Made by a program: the position numbers and the translations under genes
The notes under the pieces: model-generated
Seen by the model: only the letters and a program-made list of their open reading frames with translations
What the model was told of the DNA's origin: nothing
The model's database searches: none
Source of the DNA: Chloroflexia bacterium
Lineage (GTDB): Bacteria > Chloroflexota > Chloroflexia > QHBQ01 > JADMIH01
Reading direction: 5' to 3'
Assembly (NCBI GenBank): GCA_025927935.1
Contig: JAICKM010000307.1
Location: forward strand, 1-7,891
DNA length: 7,891 bases
In this document: piece by piece, positions 1 through 6,312 of the stretch
Position numbering within the stretch: the first letter of the stretch is position 1
Layout of the letters: each line of letters opens with the position of its first letter

Positions 1-1025
1 GCCTGCCAGCGGGCGAGATCATGCATGATGACCAGCGCCCAGGCAATATCCGCGGTCATCTCCGCGGCCAACCGGCGCGCGCCGGCCTCGGAGTCTACCG
101 CGGCGATCATGGCGACGAAGGCCAGCGGGGTGCGGGCCAGGGCCACCGGGAGCGCTGCCCGTTCGGCGGGCGTGAGCGGCTCATCGGCCCCCGCGTCATA
201 GGCATCGGCGAGAGTCCGTAGCCGGCGGATGCGGGCATCGGATACCGGATCATCCGCGAACGTAGAGTTTGTGTAGTACAGGGTGAGCGCTAGATCATCG
301 ATGCGGGCGCGTTCGCCCATGAAGTCCAGGTCGCCGACGAGTACCACACGCCCCGCGCGGAACAACACGTTGTTGTCCCAATAGTCGCCGTGGACCAACT
401 GCCGCGGCAGATTCTCGACCCCGCGTTGCGCCTCAGCCACCAACTGCGCCAGCTCCTCCGCTGCCGCGGCCAGCCGGCGTTCGTCGGGGGAGGGCGCCCA
501 TTGCCGGATGCGTTCGGTCCCGTGTAAGGTGCCGGCGAGCACATCCTGCGGCGCGATGTAGTTGGCGGCGGGCGCGTTACGGCCCGCCGCGCTCACCGCG
601 AGCGGGCGCAGTAGGCTGTGGATGCGCCCCAGCAACGGCAGACCCGCCTCCAGCCGCGGCCACGAATCCATTTTCGCATCGTGTTCGACGTATGGCTCGA
701 CCTCAACCAGGCGATCATCCACCCGAATCCACGACTCGCCGCTGCGCGTAGGGATGGGCGGCGCACACGGCACCCCGCCACGCGCCAGGTGCCGGCGGAC
801 AAGTTGCAGATCGGCCAGCCGCGCCGCCGTGACCCAGGGCCGATAGATACGGATAACATAGCGTCCGGGGCCGTGGGTGAGGAGCAGGTTGAGGTTGGAC
901 GAGCCGCCAAGCTCTTGCCGGTCCGCGGCGGCGGGAATCCCGTACTGGTCGCTCAGCGCCGTGAACAGCCGGGGCGAGGCCACCGCGCGTGAGGCGGGAC
1001 CACGGGGCACCTCTTCTGTGCTCAT
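1..1025 (-). CDS. Aminoglycoside phosphotransferase-family kinase, 3'-truncated by window edge
   Basis: The reading frame is open from ATG at 1025 to the left edge, giving 341 complete codons and no stop. It belongs to the APH/choline kinase-like phosphotransferase family (PF01636 type), cytoplasmic enzymes that transfer the ATP gamma-phosphate to a small-molecule hydroxyl. The Brenner motif HGDYWDNN lies at residues 212-219, with catalytic Asp214 and metal-binding Asn219. The DFG-like metal site is VGDLDF around 230-235. An N-terminal lobe with a strand pattern (LGGSSNLNLLLTHGPGRYVIRIYRP) precedes these. The start is supported by AGGAGA six bases upstream. It lies 25 bases after the stop of another kinase of the same family, so the two are probably cotranscribed. 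Family members are usually about 340-360 residues, so only a short C-terminus is likely missing. The substrate cannot be told from sequence; resistance, homoserine or choline-like, or macrolide roles are all possible. Confidence 0.88.
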   Translation of the reverse strand, partial: MSTEEVPRGPASRAVASPRLFTALSDQYGIPAAADRQELGGSSNLNLLLTHGPGRYVIRIYRPWVTAARLADLQLVRRHLARGGVPCAPPIPTRSGESWIRVDDRLVEVEPYVEHDAKMDSWPRLEAGLPLLGRIHSLLRPLAVSAAGRNAPAANYIAPQDVLAGTLHGTERIRQWAPSPDERRLAAAAEELAQLVAEAQRGVENLPRQLVHGDYWDNNVLFRAGRVVLVGDLDFMGERARIDDLALTLYYTNSTFADDPVSDARIRRLRTLADAYDAGADEPLTPAERAALPVALARTPLAFVAMIAAVDSEAGARRLAAEMTADIAWALVIMHDLARWQ

Positions 1026-1050
1026 CGCTCTTCTCCTGACACTCGCGCGC

Positions 1051-1962
1051 TCATCCGGTGCCCTGATGATCGGCCAGCACTTCCTCGATGACGCGTCGCG
1101 GCTCTACGGCTTTCACCGGGTCGGTGGAGAGGAGCGGGGCCAGGGTAATCAGGGCCTTCCACAGCGCCCAGCCCCGCGCCCGCGCCCAGGTGGCGCTATC
1201 CACCGGCACCCCGGCGCGGAAGGCGTCCCGGCTTGCTCCGGACAGGAACGTCCACGCAATCACCAGGTCGCAGGCGGGATCGCCCACGCCTGAACACCCG
1301 AAGTCGATGACGGCACTTAACCGGCCCTCTTTCACCAGCAGGTTGCCGGGCGCCACGTCGCCGTGGACCCAGACGGGCGGGCCGTGCCAGGTGGCCCGGA
1401 GCGCGGCTTCCCACAGGGCGGTCGCCGCCGCGGTATCAATCCGGCTCTCTAGCGCGGCAATGGCTTGCCGGGTTTCCGCGTCATAAACGGTCAGCGGCCC
1501 GCCGCGATAAAAGTTGTGCGGGCCGGGCGGCGGTCCGCCGGTGGGATCGATGCGTTGCAGGGCGGCGAGGAATTGCGCCAGCGCCGTCGCCAATGCGCGT
1601 GGATCGGCGATGCGCGCAACCGTCGCGATCTCGCCGTCGAGCCAGCGGTAGATGGACCACGGCCAGGGATACCCCGCGCCCGGCACGCCCCGCGCGAGCG
1701 GGACCGGGATGGGCAGCGGCAGGAGCGGCGCCAGCCGCGGCAACCAGCAGTGTTCCTTGTCCACCTGCGTGACGTACCCCTGAGCGCTGGGCAGGCGCAC
1801 GCTCATGTCCGCGCCGAGATGAAATGTGCGGTTGTCCCACCCGTCGAACGCCACGGGCCGGATCGGCAGATCGGCCCACTGGGGAAACTGCTCGGCGACC
1901 AACCGGCGCACGAGCGCGACGCTGATGTCTTCTCTTGCGATAGTCCTGTCATTGGCAATCAT
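1051..1962 (-). CDS. Aminoglycoside phosphotransferase-family protein
   Basis: This is a complete 303-residue kinase-like protein of the APH family (PF01636). Visible landmarks are an N-terminal nucleotide-binding lobe containing FDGWDNRTFHLG and a hinge-like segment YRWLDGE. The catalytic motif HGDVAPGNLL is at 200-209 (Asp202, Asn207) and the metal-binding motif IDFGCSGVGDPACDL begins near 219. The spacing of HGDxxxxN and DFG is normal and the length is typical. The HGDVAPGN plus GDPACDL pattern is common in chromosomal proteins annotated as aminoglycoside or macrolide phosphotransferases, but most have no proven substrate. The ATG at 1962 has only a weak Shine-Dalgarno sequence (CGGGC), so the exact start is less certain. 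It is the first gene of a probable two-gene operon with the kinase ending at the window's left edge. It is divergent from the FAD oxidoreductase at 2203. Confidence 0.9.
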   Translation of the reverse strand: MIANDRTIAREDISVALVRRLVAEQFPQWADLPIRPVAFDGWDNRTFHLGADMSVRLPSAQGYVTQVDKEHCWLPRLAPLLPLPIPVPLARGVPGAGYPWPWSIYRWLDGEIATVARIADPRALATALAQFLAALQRIDPTGGPPPGPHNFYRGGPLTVYDAETRQAIAALESRIDTAAATALWEAALRATWHGPPVWVHGDVAPGNLLVKEGRLSAVIDFGCSGVGDPACDLVIAWTFLSGASRDAFRAGVPVDSATWARARGWALWKALITLAPLLSTDPVKAVEPRRVIEEVLADHQGTG

Positions 1963-2067
1963 AAAGCCCGTTCGCTTTCGATAAGCTGGTGGCCGGCTAA
2001 GGAGGCGACTCCAACAACAACGCGACAGCCCTGCTACGTCTGTCCAGCACCGGCCATGCCAACAACC

Positions 2068-2080
2068 GGGATCGGATCCC
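2068..2080. repeat. Short perfect palindrome in divergent intergenic region
   Basis: GGGATC-G-GATCCC is a 13-base palindrome in the 240-base gap between the divergent kinase operon and the FAD oxidoreductase. It lies 106 bases upstream of the kinase start and could be an operator for that operon. No convincing promoter was found next to it, and palindromes this short occur by chance. The rest of 1963-2120 shows no gene. Confidence 0.25.
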
Positions 2081-2124
2081 CTAACGCATAGGTCTGCTCA
2101 TTGCGGGCCGTTCACGACGCGATT

Positions 2125-2165
2125 TTGTCACAAACGGCGAGGCCATCCCGTCTTGTTTGTGACAA
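2125..2165. repeat. 11-bp perfect inverted repeat around the oxidoreductase promoter
   Basis: TTGTCACAAAC (2125-2135) and its exact reverse complement GTTTGTGACAA (2155-2165) are separated by 19 bases. Each arm is itself nearly palindromic: TTTGT-C-ACAAA at 2124-2134 and TTGT-G-ACAA at 2157-2165. The centres are 32 bases apart, about three helical turns. The left arm contains the presumed -35 element of the ECF41-type promoter, and the right arm covers the predicted transcription start. This could be a two-site operator, a mirrored sigma-factor recognition element, or both. Confidence 0.8.
2126..2152 (+). promoter_or_regulatory. Putative ECF41-type promoter of the FAD oxidoreductase
   Basis: TGTCACA (2126-2132), 16 bases, then CGTC (2149-2152). 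This matches the -35/-10 pattern recalled for promoters of ECF41 sigma factors, which usually drive a neighbouring oxidoreductase, epimerase or carboxymuconolactone decarboxylase gene. An ECF41-type sigma factor is encoded just downstream at 3772. The promoter would give a leader of roughly 40 bases before the ATG at 2203. TGTCACA occurs on the plus strand only here in the window; its reverse complement is the right arm of the inverted repeat. Confidence 0.7.
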
Positions 2166-2202
2166 TTCGCCCATACGGGCAACAAGCAGGAGGAACAGAA
2201 CC

Positions 2203-3513
2203 ATGGAATCGCAATTGACCGAAACGGATGTCGTCATCGTCGGCGGGGGCCTGGCCGGGCTGAGCGCCGCGTGTTACCTGGCGCGCGGCGGTGTGGCCGT
2301 GACGCTGTTCGAGAAGGCGGCACACCTGGGCGGCCGGGCGGCTACGCAGGTGTATGACGACTATCACTTCAACCGCGGCGTCCACGCCCTGTACTGCGGC
2401 GGCGCGACCAGCGAGGTGTTGCAGGAGCTAGGCATTCCGTACAGCGGCCACGGCCCGCAGGACCTCTTTGCGCTGCGCGGGGGCACCCTGCACGCGCTGC
2501 CCGCCGACCCGCTCACAATGTTAAAGACGGATCTGCTGGATCTCGGCGGCAAGTGGGAACTCTTGCGCTGGTTTGCTGGGCTGCCCCGGCTGAACGCCGC
2601 TGAATTCGGGCGGGTGAGCGTGCAGGAATGGATCCGCCGCACTATCCGGCGCCCGGCGGTGCGCCAACTGGTGAGCGCGGTGGCGCGCACGGCGGTCTAT
2701 AGCGCCGCGCTGGATCTGGTGAGCGCGGATGTATTGATCGTCAAGCTGCAACTGCAACTCAAGCACGGGATTACCTATATTGACGGCGGCTGGCAGACGC
2801 TGGTAGACGGCCTGCGCCGAGTCGCGGAGCAGGCGGGCGCGCGCATCGTGAGCGATACGCGTGTCGTAGCGGTCGAACACCAGGATGGGGCTGTCCGGCG
2901 CGTGCGCCTGGACGACGGCGGCCTGGTGCGCGCGGGCGCCGTGATCCTTGCCACCAGTCCCCAGGATGCTGTCCGGTTGGTCGACGGCGGGGCCTACCCG
3001 GCGTTGCGCCGGATCGTCGACGGCCTGGTGCCCGCGCAAATCGCGTGTCTCGACGTGGCGCTGCGCCGCCTGCCCGATCCGCGCCACCCGATTGTGCAGG
3101 ACCTGGAGCGCCCGCGCTTCCTGACCACGCAATCGCGCTTCGTGGATATCGCGCCGGAGGGCGGGGCGCTGATCCATACTTTCAAGCAACTTGACCCGGC
3201 GCACTCCACCGATCCCCACGCGGACGAGCGCGAGTTGGAAGATCTGCTCGATACGGTGCAGCCGGGCTGGCGCGAGGTGCTGGTCAAGCGCATCTACCTG
3301 CCGCGCATCGACGCCAGCGGCATGCTGCCCACGGTGCAAGCCGGCGGGTATGCCGGGCGGCCCGGTCCACGTGTGCCTGGCCTGGCGAACCTCTACCTGG
3401 CGGGCGACTGGATCGGCGACGGCTTCCTGGCAGATGCCAGCCTGGGCAGCGCGCGGCAGGTGGCGCACCTGCTGCTGTCGGGCAACCGCGCCGCAGCCCG
3501 CGCCGCCGCGTAA
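2203..3513 (+). CDS. FAD-dependent oxidoreductase, phytoene-desaturase-like
   Basis: This 436-residue flavoprotein belongs to the amine oxidase/phytoene dehydrogenase-like superfamily. The N-terminal Rossmann dinucleotide motif is VVIVGGGLAG (10-19), followed by the ribose-binding Glu37 in FEK and the GGRA motif at 43-46. A conserved C-terminal FAD-binding segment, LYLAGDWIGDG, lies around 398-407 (Gly401-Asp402). No membrane segment or signal peptide is seen, so it is probably cytoplasmic or peripheral. I chose ATG 2203 over an upstream in-frame TTG at 2101 because AGGAGG sits nine bases before it and the Rossmann fold starts at once. The TTG version would also overlap the promoter. No carotenoid biosynthesis gene is nearby, so carotenoid desaturation is not supported and the substrate is unknown. 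The adjacent ECF41 sigma gene and the promoter upstream suggest it is that factor's target. Confidence 0.92.
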   Translation: MESQLTETDVVIVGGGLAGLSAACYLARGGVAVTLFEKAAHLGGRAATQVYDDYHFNRGVHALYCGGATSEVLQELGIPYSGHGPQDLFALRGGTLHALPADPLTMLKTDLLDLGGKWELLRWFAGLPRLNAAEFGRVSVQEWIRRTIRRPAVRQLVSAVARTAVYSAALDLVSADVLIVKLQLQLKHGITYIDGGWQTLVDGLRRVAEQAGARIVSDTRVVAVEHQDGAVRRVRLDDGGLVRAGAVILATSPQDAVRLVDGGAYPALRRIVDGLVPAQIACLDVALRRLPDPRHPIVQDLERPRFLTTQSRFVDIAPEGGALIHTFKQLDPAHSTDPHADERELEDLLDTVQPGWREVLVKRIYLPRIDASGMLPTVQAGGYAGRPGPRVPGLANLYLAGDWIGDGFLADASLGSARQVAHLLLSGNRAAARAAA

Positions 3514-3570
3514 CCAAAGGCGGCGGGCGCCCAGAACTCGAGCGTGGCGTTTAACATCCGGTCGTAAATT

Positions 3571-3645
3571 CACCGCGAAGACGCGAAGAACGCGAAGATT
3601 TCTGTTATTAGTTTTGTTTTTCGTGTTCTTCGCGTCTTCGCGGTG
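3571..3645. repeat. 75-bp inverted-repeat (stem-loop) intergenic element
   Basis: The left arm (3571-3596) begins CACCGCGAAGACGCG and the right arm (3620-3645) is its reverse complement at 25 of 26 positions. They flank a 23-base AT-rich loop. The left arm contains three copies of CGCGAAGA (3574, 3582, 3591). Related GCGAAGACGCGAAG-type dispersed repeats are, from memory, common in environmental bacterial genomes and give rise to spurious small-protein annotations. It lies between the oxidoreductase stop and the sigma-factor gene. There is no T-run after the stem, so it is not a classic intrinsic terminator, but such a stable stem could still stop transcription or protect the mRNA end. Confidence 0.88.
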
Positions 3646-3771
3646 CCCAGCATCGATGTGTGAGCGATTGGGACGTGGAATGGCGGTGGGAAGGGAACGG
3701 CACTTGCCCGCCGGCTTTGGAGACATATCCCTTTAGTTCTCTTTACAGGATGCGATAAATTGAGGTACAGT

Positions 3772-4662
3772 ATGCAGATGACACAGCTAGACAACACAAC
3801 GCAGATATTTAATCAATACCGGGGGCTGCTGTTCTCCATCGCCTATCGCATGCTGAGCAGTGCGACAGATGCCGAAGATATCGTGCAGGAGGCGTTTGTG
3901 CGCTGGATGGAAGCCGGGGCGGAGGACGTGCAGTCGCCGCGCGCCTACCTGTGCTCTATCGTAGTGCGGCTGTGCATCGACCAACTTCGGTCGGCGCGCG
4001 CTAAACGCGAAATCTACGTGGGTCCCTGGCTGCCGGAGCCTGTCTCCACCGCACAGCATCCTGAACTGGTGCAGACGGCCATGCTGGCCGAGTCGCTGTC
4101 CTTTGCCTTCCTCGTCATGCTCGAAAACCTCAAGCCGCTGGAGCGGGCCGTGTTCTTGTTGCGCGAGGTCTTTGAGTACGACTATGAGGAAATCGCGGCG
4201 ATTGTGGGCAAGAGTGCGGCCAACTGCCGCCAGGTCCTGCACCGGGCGCACGAGCGCCTGGGTGAGCGCCGGCCCCGGTTCGCCGTCTCGCACGAGCAGC
4301 AGGAACGGATCACCCACCAGTTTTTGCGCGCCAGCACCGGCGGCGACATGCAGGGCCTGCTGAATCTACTGACCACGGATATCGTGCTCACCGCCGACGG
4401 CGGGGGCAAGGCGCAGGCCGGACTCAAGCCGGTGTACGGGGCCGATCGGGTCTCGCGCGGGTTTATGGGCAGTATACTGAAGATGCCACCGGGTGTCGTT
4501 GCACGAGTCGAGGAGATCAACGGGCAGCCGGCGCTTGTCGGGTACCTGGATGGCCGGCCCTATGCGGTGGTGCTGCTGGAGATCGAGGAGGACCGGGTGG
4601 GCCGGGTCTATATCGTGATGAACCCGGACAAGCTCGGTTGGCTGCCCCCGGAATCGGCCTGA
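3772..4662 (+). CDS. ECF41-family RNA polymerase sigma factor with fused C-terminal regulatory domain
   Basis: This 296-residue alternative sigma factor would direct RNA polymerase to its own promoters. Region 2 spans about 12-80, with DAEDIVQEAFVRW at 33-45 and PRAYLCSIVVRLCIDQLRS at 56-74. Region 4 spans about 105-165, with the helix-turn-helix YEEIAAIVGKSAANCRQVLHRAHERL. An extra domain of about 120 residues (175-296) resembles the SnoaL/NTF2 fold. Three ECF41 hallmarks are present: WLPEP at 86-90 in the linker, DGGGK at 209-213 and NPDKL at 284-288. In this family the extension replaces a separate anti-sigma factor, and none is encoded nearby. ATG 3772 is preferred over an in-frame TTG at 3760 because GAGG sits six bases upstream. 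A second ATG six bases on is possible. The likely target is the upstream FAD oxidoreductase. Confidence 0.95.
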   Translation: MQMTQLDNTTQIFNQYRGLLFSIAYRMLSSATDAEDIVQEAFVRWMEAGAEDVQSPRAYLCSIVVRLCIDQLRSARAKREIYVGPWLPEPVSTAQHPELVQTAMLAESLSFAFLVMLENLKPLERAVFLLREVFEYDYEEIAAIVGKSAANCRQVLHRAHERLGERRPRFAVSHEQQERITHQFLRASTGGDMQGLLNLLTTDIVLTADGGGKAQAGLKPVYGADRVSRGFMGSILKMPPGVVARVEEINGQPALVGYLDGRPYAVVLLEIEEDRVGRVYIVMNPDKLGWLPPESA

Positions 4663-4716
4663 GTGGGCATGTACGGGCTTTTCTCACATCCCGGTGTGCG
4701 CTTCCGGACGTGTACT

Positions 4717-4763
4717 GGTCAGACTCCCGCCTGTGGCGCCCGCCGCGCGGGGAGTATCTGACC
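4717..4763 (+). repeat. Bulged hairpin upstream of the nitroreductase
   Basis: GGTCAGA-CTCCC (4717-4728) pairs with GGGAG-TA-TCTGACC (4750-4763), leaving a two-base TA bulge. Pairing can extend inwards through CGC/GCG with one extra G. The structure lies 42 bases before the nitroreductase start, in the 143-base gap after the sigma-factor gene. No T-run follows, so terminator function is doubtful; an mRNA leader structure or a repeat remnant is possible. No clear promoter was seen in this gap, so the nitroreductase may be cotranscribed with the sigma factor. Confidence 0.6.
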
Positions 4764-4805
4764 GGGAACGGGATGTCACTATGCGTGTGGAAGGAAGCTG
4801 CAACC

Positions 4806-5345
4806 ATGGACAGTGAGAAAAGCGAAACCGCTCGAAGTAAGATCGCGATGCTGCGCGGGGCACGCCAGATACGGCAGTTCAGCGCGGAGCCGGTGCCGCG
4901 CGAGGCGATCGACGGCATTTTAGAGGTGGCGCGCTGGACCGGTAGCGGTATGAACCGCCAGCCCTGGGAGTTCGTGCTGGTGCGCAACGGCGACACGCTA
5001 CGGGCCATCGCGGATGCGGAGGGCGCCGGGTCGCACCTGGCGGGCGCCAATTTCGCCGTGATCGTGGTCATGCCGGGCACGGGAGGAGAGATCCAAACCT
5101 ACGACGAAGGGCGGTTGGCCGAACGCCTGCTGCTTGCCGCGGAAGTGCAGGGCGTGGGCGCGGGCATCTGGTGGTTCAAGGACGGAGGCGCCGCGGCCAA
5201 GCGCATCCTGGGCATCCCTGAGGATCGCCAGGTGCGCACGGCCGTCTCCTTCGGCTACCCGCGCCAGGAAGCGGAGGGGGCGCCCGCGAAACGGAGCGAG
5301 GGCCGCAAGCCGCTGACCACGCTGGTACATGAGGAGCACTACTAA
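4806..5345 (+). CDS. Nitroreductase-family FMN oxidoreductase
   Basis: This is a compact 179-residue protein of the FMN-dependent nitroreductase superfamily, which reduces nitro compounds, quinones, flavins or related substrates with NAD(P)H. The N-terminal FMN-phosphate motif RQIRQF is at 20-25. The Ser/Asn-rich FMN-binding segment GSGMNRQPWEFV is at 46-57. The conserved helix with DEGRLAERLLLAAEVQGVGAGI (100-121) is followed by WWFKD, and the closing strand VSFGYP is at 147-152. The length is at the short end of the family. The start at 4806 has AAGGAAG eight bases upstream; an in-frame ATG at 4773 would add 11 residues without clear homology. It lies 143 bases after the sigma-factor gene on the same strand, so coregulation is plausible but unproven. 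The specific substrate is unknown. Confidence 0.88.
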   Translation: MDSEKSETARSKIAMLRGARQIRQFSAEPVPREAIDGILEVARWTGSGMNRQPWEFVLVRNGDTLRAIADAEGAGSHLAGANFAVIVVMPGTGGEIQTYDEGRLAERLLLAAEVQGVGAGIWWFKDGGAAAKRILGIPEDRQVRTAVSFGYPRQEAEGAPAKRSEGRKPLTTLVHEEHY

Positions 5346-5380
5346 GCGCGGCTGCACCTCAGCGCCGCCCCGCGAAGATG

Positions 5381-5430
5381 AAAAAACGCAGCCCCGAGTC
5401 CGGCTAAGCGCCAGGTTCAGGGCTGCGTTT
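5381..5430 (-). terminator. Intrinsic terminator, probably bidirectional
   Basis: Arms AAACGCAGCCC (5384-5394) and GGGCTGCGTTT (5420-5430) are perfect reverse complements around a 25-base loop. On the minus strand the stem is followed by six T residues (the A-run at 5381-5386), a good intrinsic terminator about 40 bases after the stop of the zinc-ribbon gene. On the plus strand only three T residues follow, so it would terminate the nitroreductase transcript more weakly. Its position between convergent genes fits. Confidence 0.85.
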
Positions 5431-5471
5431 GCGTGATCGTTAGGGGCCGGTGCGATCCGCCGCCGGCTGCG

Positions 5472-6275
5472 CTACTTCGGTTGGATGTTGATGCCCGAGA
5501 CTTTCCAGGCGCCGCCTACCTGATCGAGGACCAGGCGCACATCGGCGGCGCTGCCGTCCTGCAAGGTCGCGGTGCCGTCAAGCTGGCCGGTATTATTGTT
5601 CACCTGGCGGGACGTGAAGTTCCACTTGGTGGGCCGGTTGTCCTGCATAGTGCTCGTGAACTCCTCGATGTCGCCCAGCTCTTGTTGCAGGGCGGGCGTA
5701 CAGAGCGCGTAAGCCTGCGGGTAATTGCCGTCGCGCACCGCCGTCATGAAGCTTTCCCCGGCGGTAGACATCGGCTGGGTGAGATTGTTGGCGGCGAAGA
5801 AGGTTACGCCGAAGACGGCAATGCAGCCGATGATCAGCAGGCCGAGGCAGCCGAGCACGGCGAACAGCCAGCGCGGGCGTTTGGCGGGCGCAGCCACGGG
5901 CGGCGGCCCGGTATAGCCGGCGGGCGGCGGGGTGTAGGCCGGGCCGCCGGGCGGGGGCTGGTAGCCGGGGCCGCTGGTGCCCGCCGGTCCATAGGTCTGC
6001 GGGCCGCCGGACGGGGGCTGATAGCCGGGGCCGGGCGGCGGCTGGTAGCCGGGACCAGGGGGCGGCTGGTAGCCGGGACCAGGGGGCGGCGGCGTATAGG
6101 ACGCGCGGGCGGCCTCCGCTTCCGGTGGGTGCATCACTTGCGTGGCTCCGCTGTCCATTGGCGGGTGCATCACTTGCGTGGCCCCGCTGTCCACCGGCTG
6201 GCCGCAGTTTTTACAGAACTTATCGGTGGGTTGCAGCGCATTGCCGCAGCGTGAGCAGGTGCGAGTTGTGTCCAT
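5472..6275 (-). CDS. Zinc-ribbon, proline-rich, single-pass membrane protein with C-terminal DUF4878-like domain
   Basis: This is a 267-residue protein with four visible parts. Residues 7-24 are a zinc ribbon, CSRC-x10-CKNC. Residues 28-51 are two copies of a 12-residue unit ending DSGATQVMHPP. Residues 60-126 are a Pro/Gly/Tyr-rich linker with repeated GPGYQPPP. A hydrophobic helix at about 136-162 follows basic residues (AKRPRW). The last 100 residues form a small alpha+beta domain (TAGESFMTAVRDGNYPQAY ... GGAWKVSGINIQP) like the NTF2-like DUF4878/lumazine-binding-type lipoprotein domains. The topology is probably cytoplasmic zinc ribbon and linker with the C-terminal domain outside. GGAGG four bases before the ATG at 6275 supports the start. 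The architecture resembles uncharacterised membrane proteins of Chloroflexota and other Gram-positive-like lineages. The molecular function is unknown. Confidence 0.88.
   Translation of the reverse strand: MDTTRTCSRCGNALQPTDKFCKNCGQPVDSGATQVMHPPMDSGATQVMHPPEAEAARASYTPPPPGPGYQPPPGPGYQPPPGPGYQPPSGGPQTYGPAGTSGPGYQPPPGGPAYTPPPAGYTGPPPVAAPAKRPRWLFAVLGCLGLLIIGCIAVFGVTFFAANNLTQPMSTAGESFMTAVRDGNYPQAYALCTPALQQELGDIEEFTSTMQDNRPTKWNFTSRQVNNNTGQLDGTATLQDGSAADVRLVLDQVGGAWKVSGINIQPK
6009..6080 (-). repeat. 24-bp tandem repeats encoding GPGYQPPP
   Basis: Three consecutive 24-base units encode residues 66-89 of the zinc-ribbon protein (the last ends PPS). A fourth separate copy occurs at 5949-5972. The units form a flexible Pro/Gly/Tyr linker and could change in number by slippage or recombination. 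Confidence 0.85.
6123..6194 (-). repeat. Two 36-bp tandem repeats encoding DSGATQVMHPP units
   Basis: Two nearly identical 36-base units encode residues 28-39 and 40-51 of the zinc-ribbon protein. Only a few bases differ and the protein repeat is unchanged except for the first residue (Val or Met). The close DNA identity suggests a recent duplication of a peptide motif. Confidence 0.9.
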
Positions 6276-6297
6276 GAATCCTCCACTAGATAGCTGA

Positions 6298-6312
6298 TTC
6301 GCGTGTCGCGAA
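6298..6312. repeat. 15-bp palindrome TTCGCG-TGT-CGCGAA
   Basis: A perfect inverted repeat with six-base arms and a three-base centre lies 22 bases upstream of the zinc-ribbon gene start. It lies just beside the larger inverted repeat at 6315-6337. It could be an operator or part of the mRNA leader. Confidence 0.5.

Noticed and set aside
2135..2164. Divergent ECF41 promoter driving the kinase operon from the mirrored TGTCACA
   Set aside because: On the minus strand the bases 16-17 positions downstream read CTCG/TCGC, not CGTC. The nearest CGTT is 21 bases away, outside normal spacing.
3571..3645. CRISPR array reading of the repeated CGCGAAGA units
   Set aside because: Units are eight bases with no or one-base spacers and the whole is an inverted repeat, unlike direct repeats separated by unique spacers.
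2521..3726. 401-codon open frame on the minus strand opposite the FAD oxidoreductase
   Set aside because: It is antisense to a gene with clear FAD motifs and good start signals. Its composition (Arg, His, Ala, Gln rich) is typical of a GC-rich shadow frame and no domain is visible.
3732..3759. TTTAGT-N16-GATAAA as promoter of the sigma-factor gene
   Set aside because: Transcription would begin after the GAGG ribosome-binding site, and both hexamers are weak. No reliable promoter for this gene was identified.
3570..3797. 75-codon minus-strand frame reading through the stem-loop element
   Set aside because: The peptide (KTRRTRKTK, FAFFASSR) is the kind of spurious product these GCGAAGA repeats produce; no ribosome-binding site or domain supports it.
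4774..4800. TGTCACT before the nitroreductase as a second ECF41 promoter
   Set aside because: One mismatch in the -35 and no CGTC at 16-17 bases. It also overlaps the ribosome-binding region, leaving no room for a leader.
5433..6254. 273-codon plus-strand open frame with VAGTRGR-type repeats
   Set aside because: It is the antisense shadow of the proline-rich zinc-ribbon gene; the repeats merely mirror the GPGYQPPP codons.
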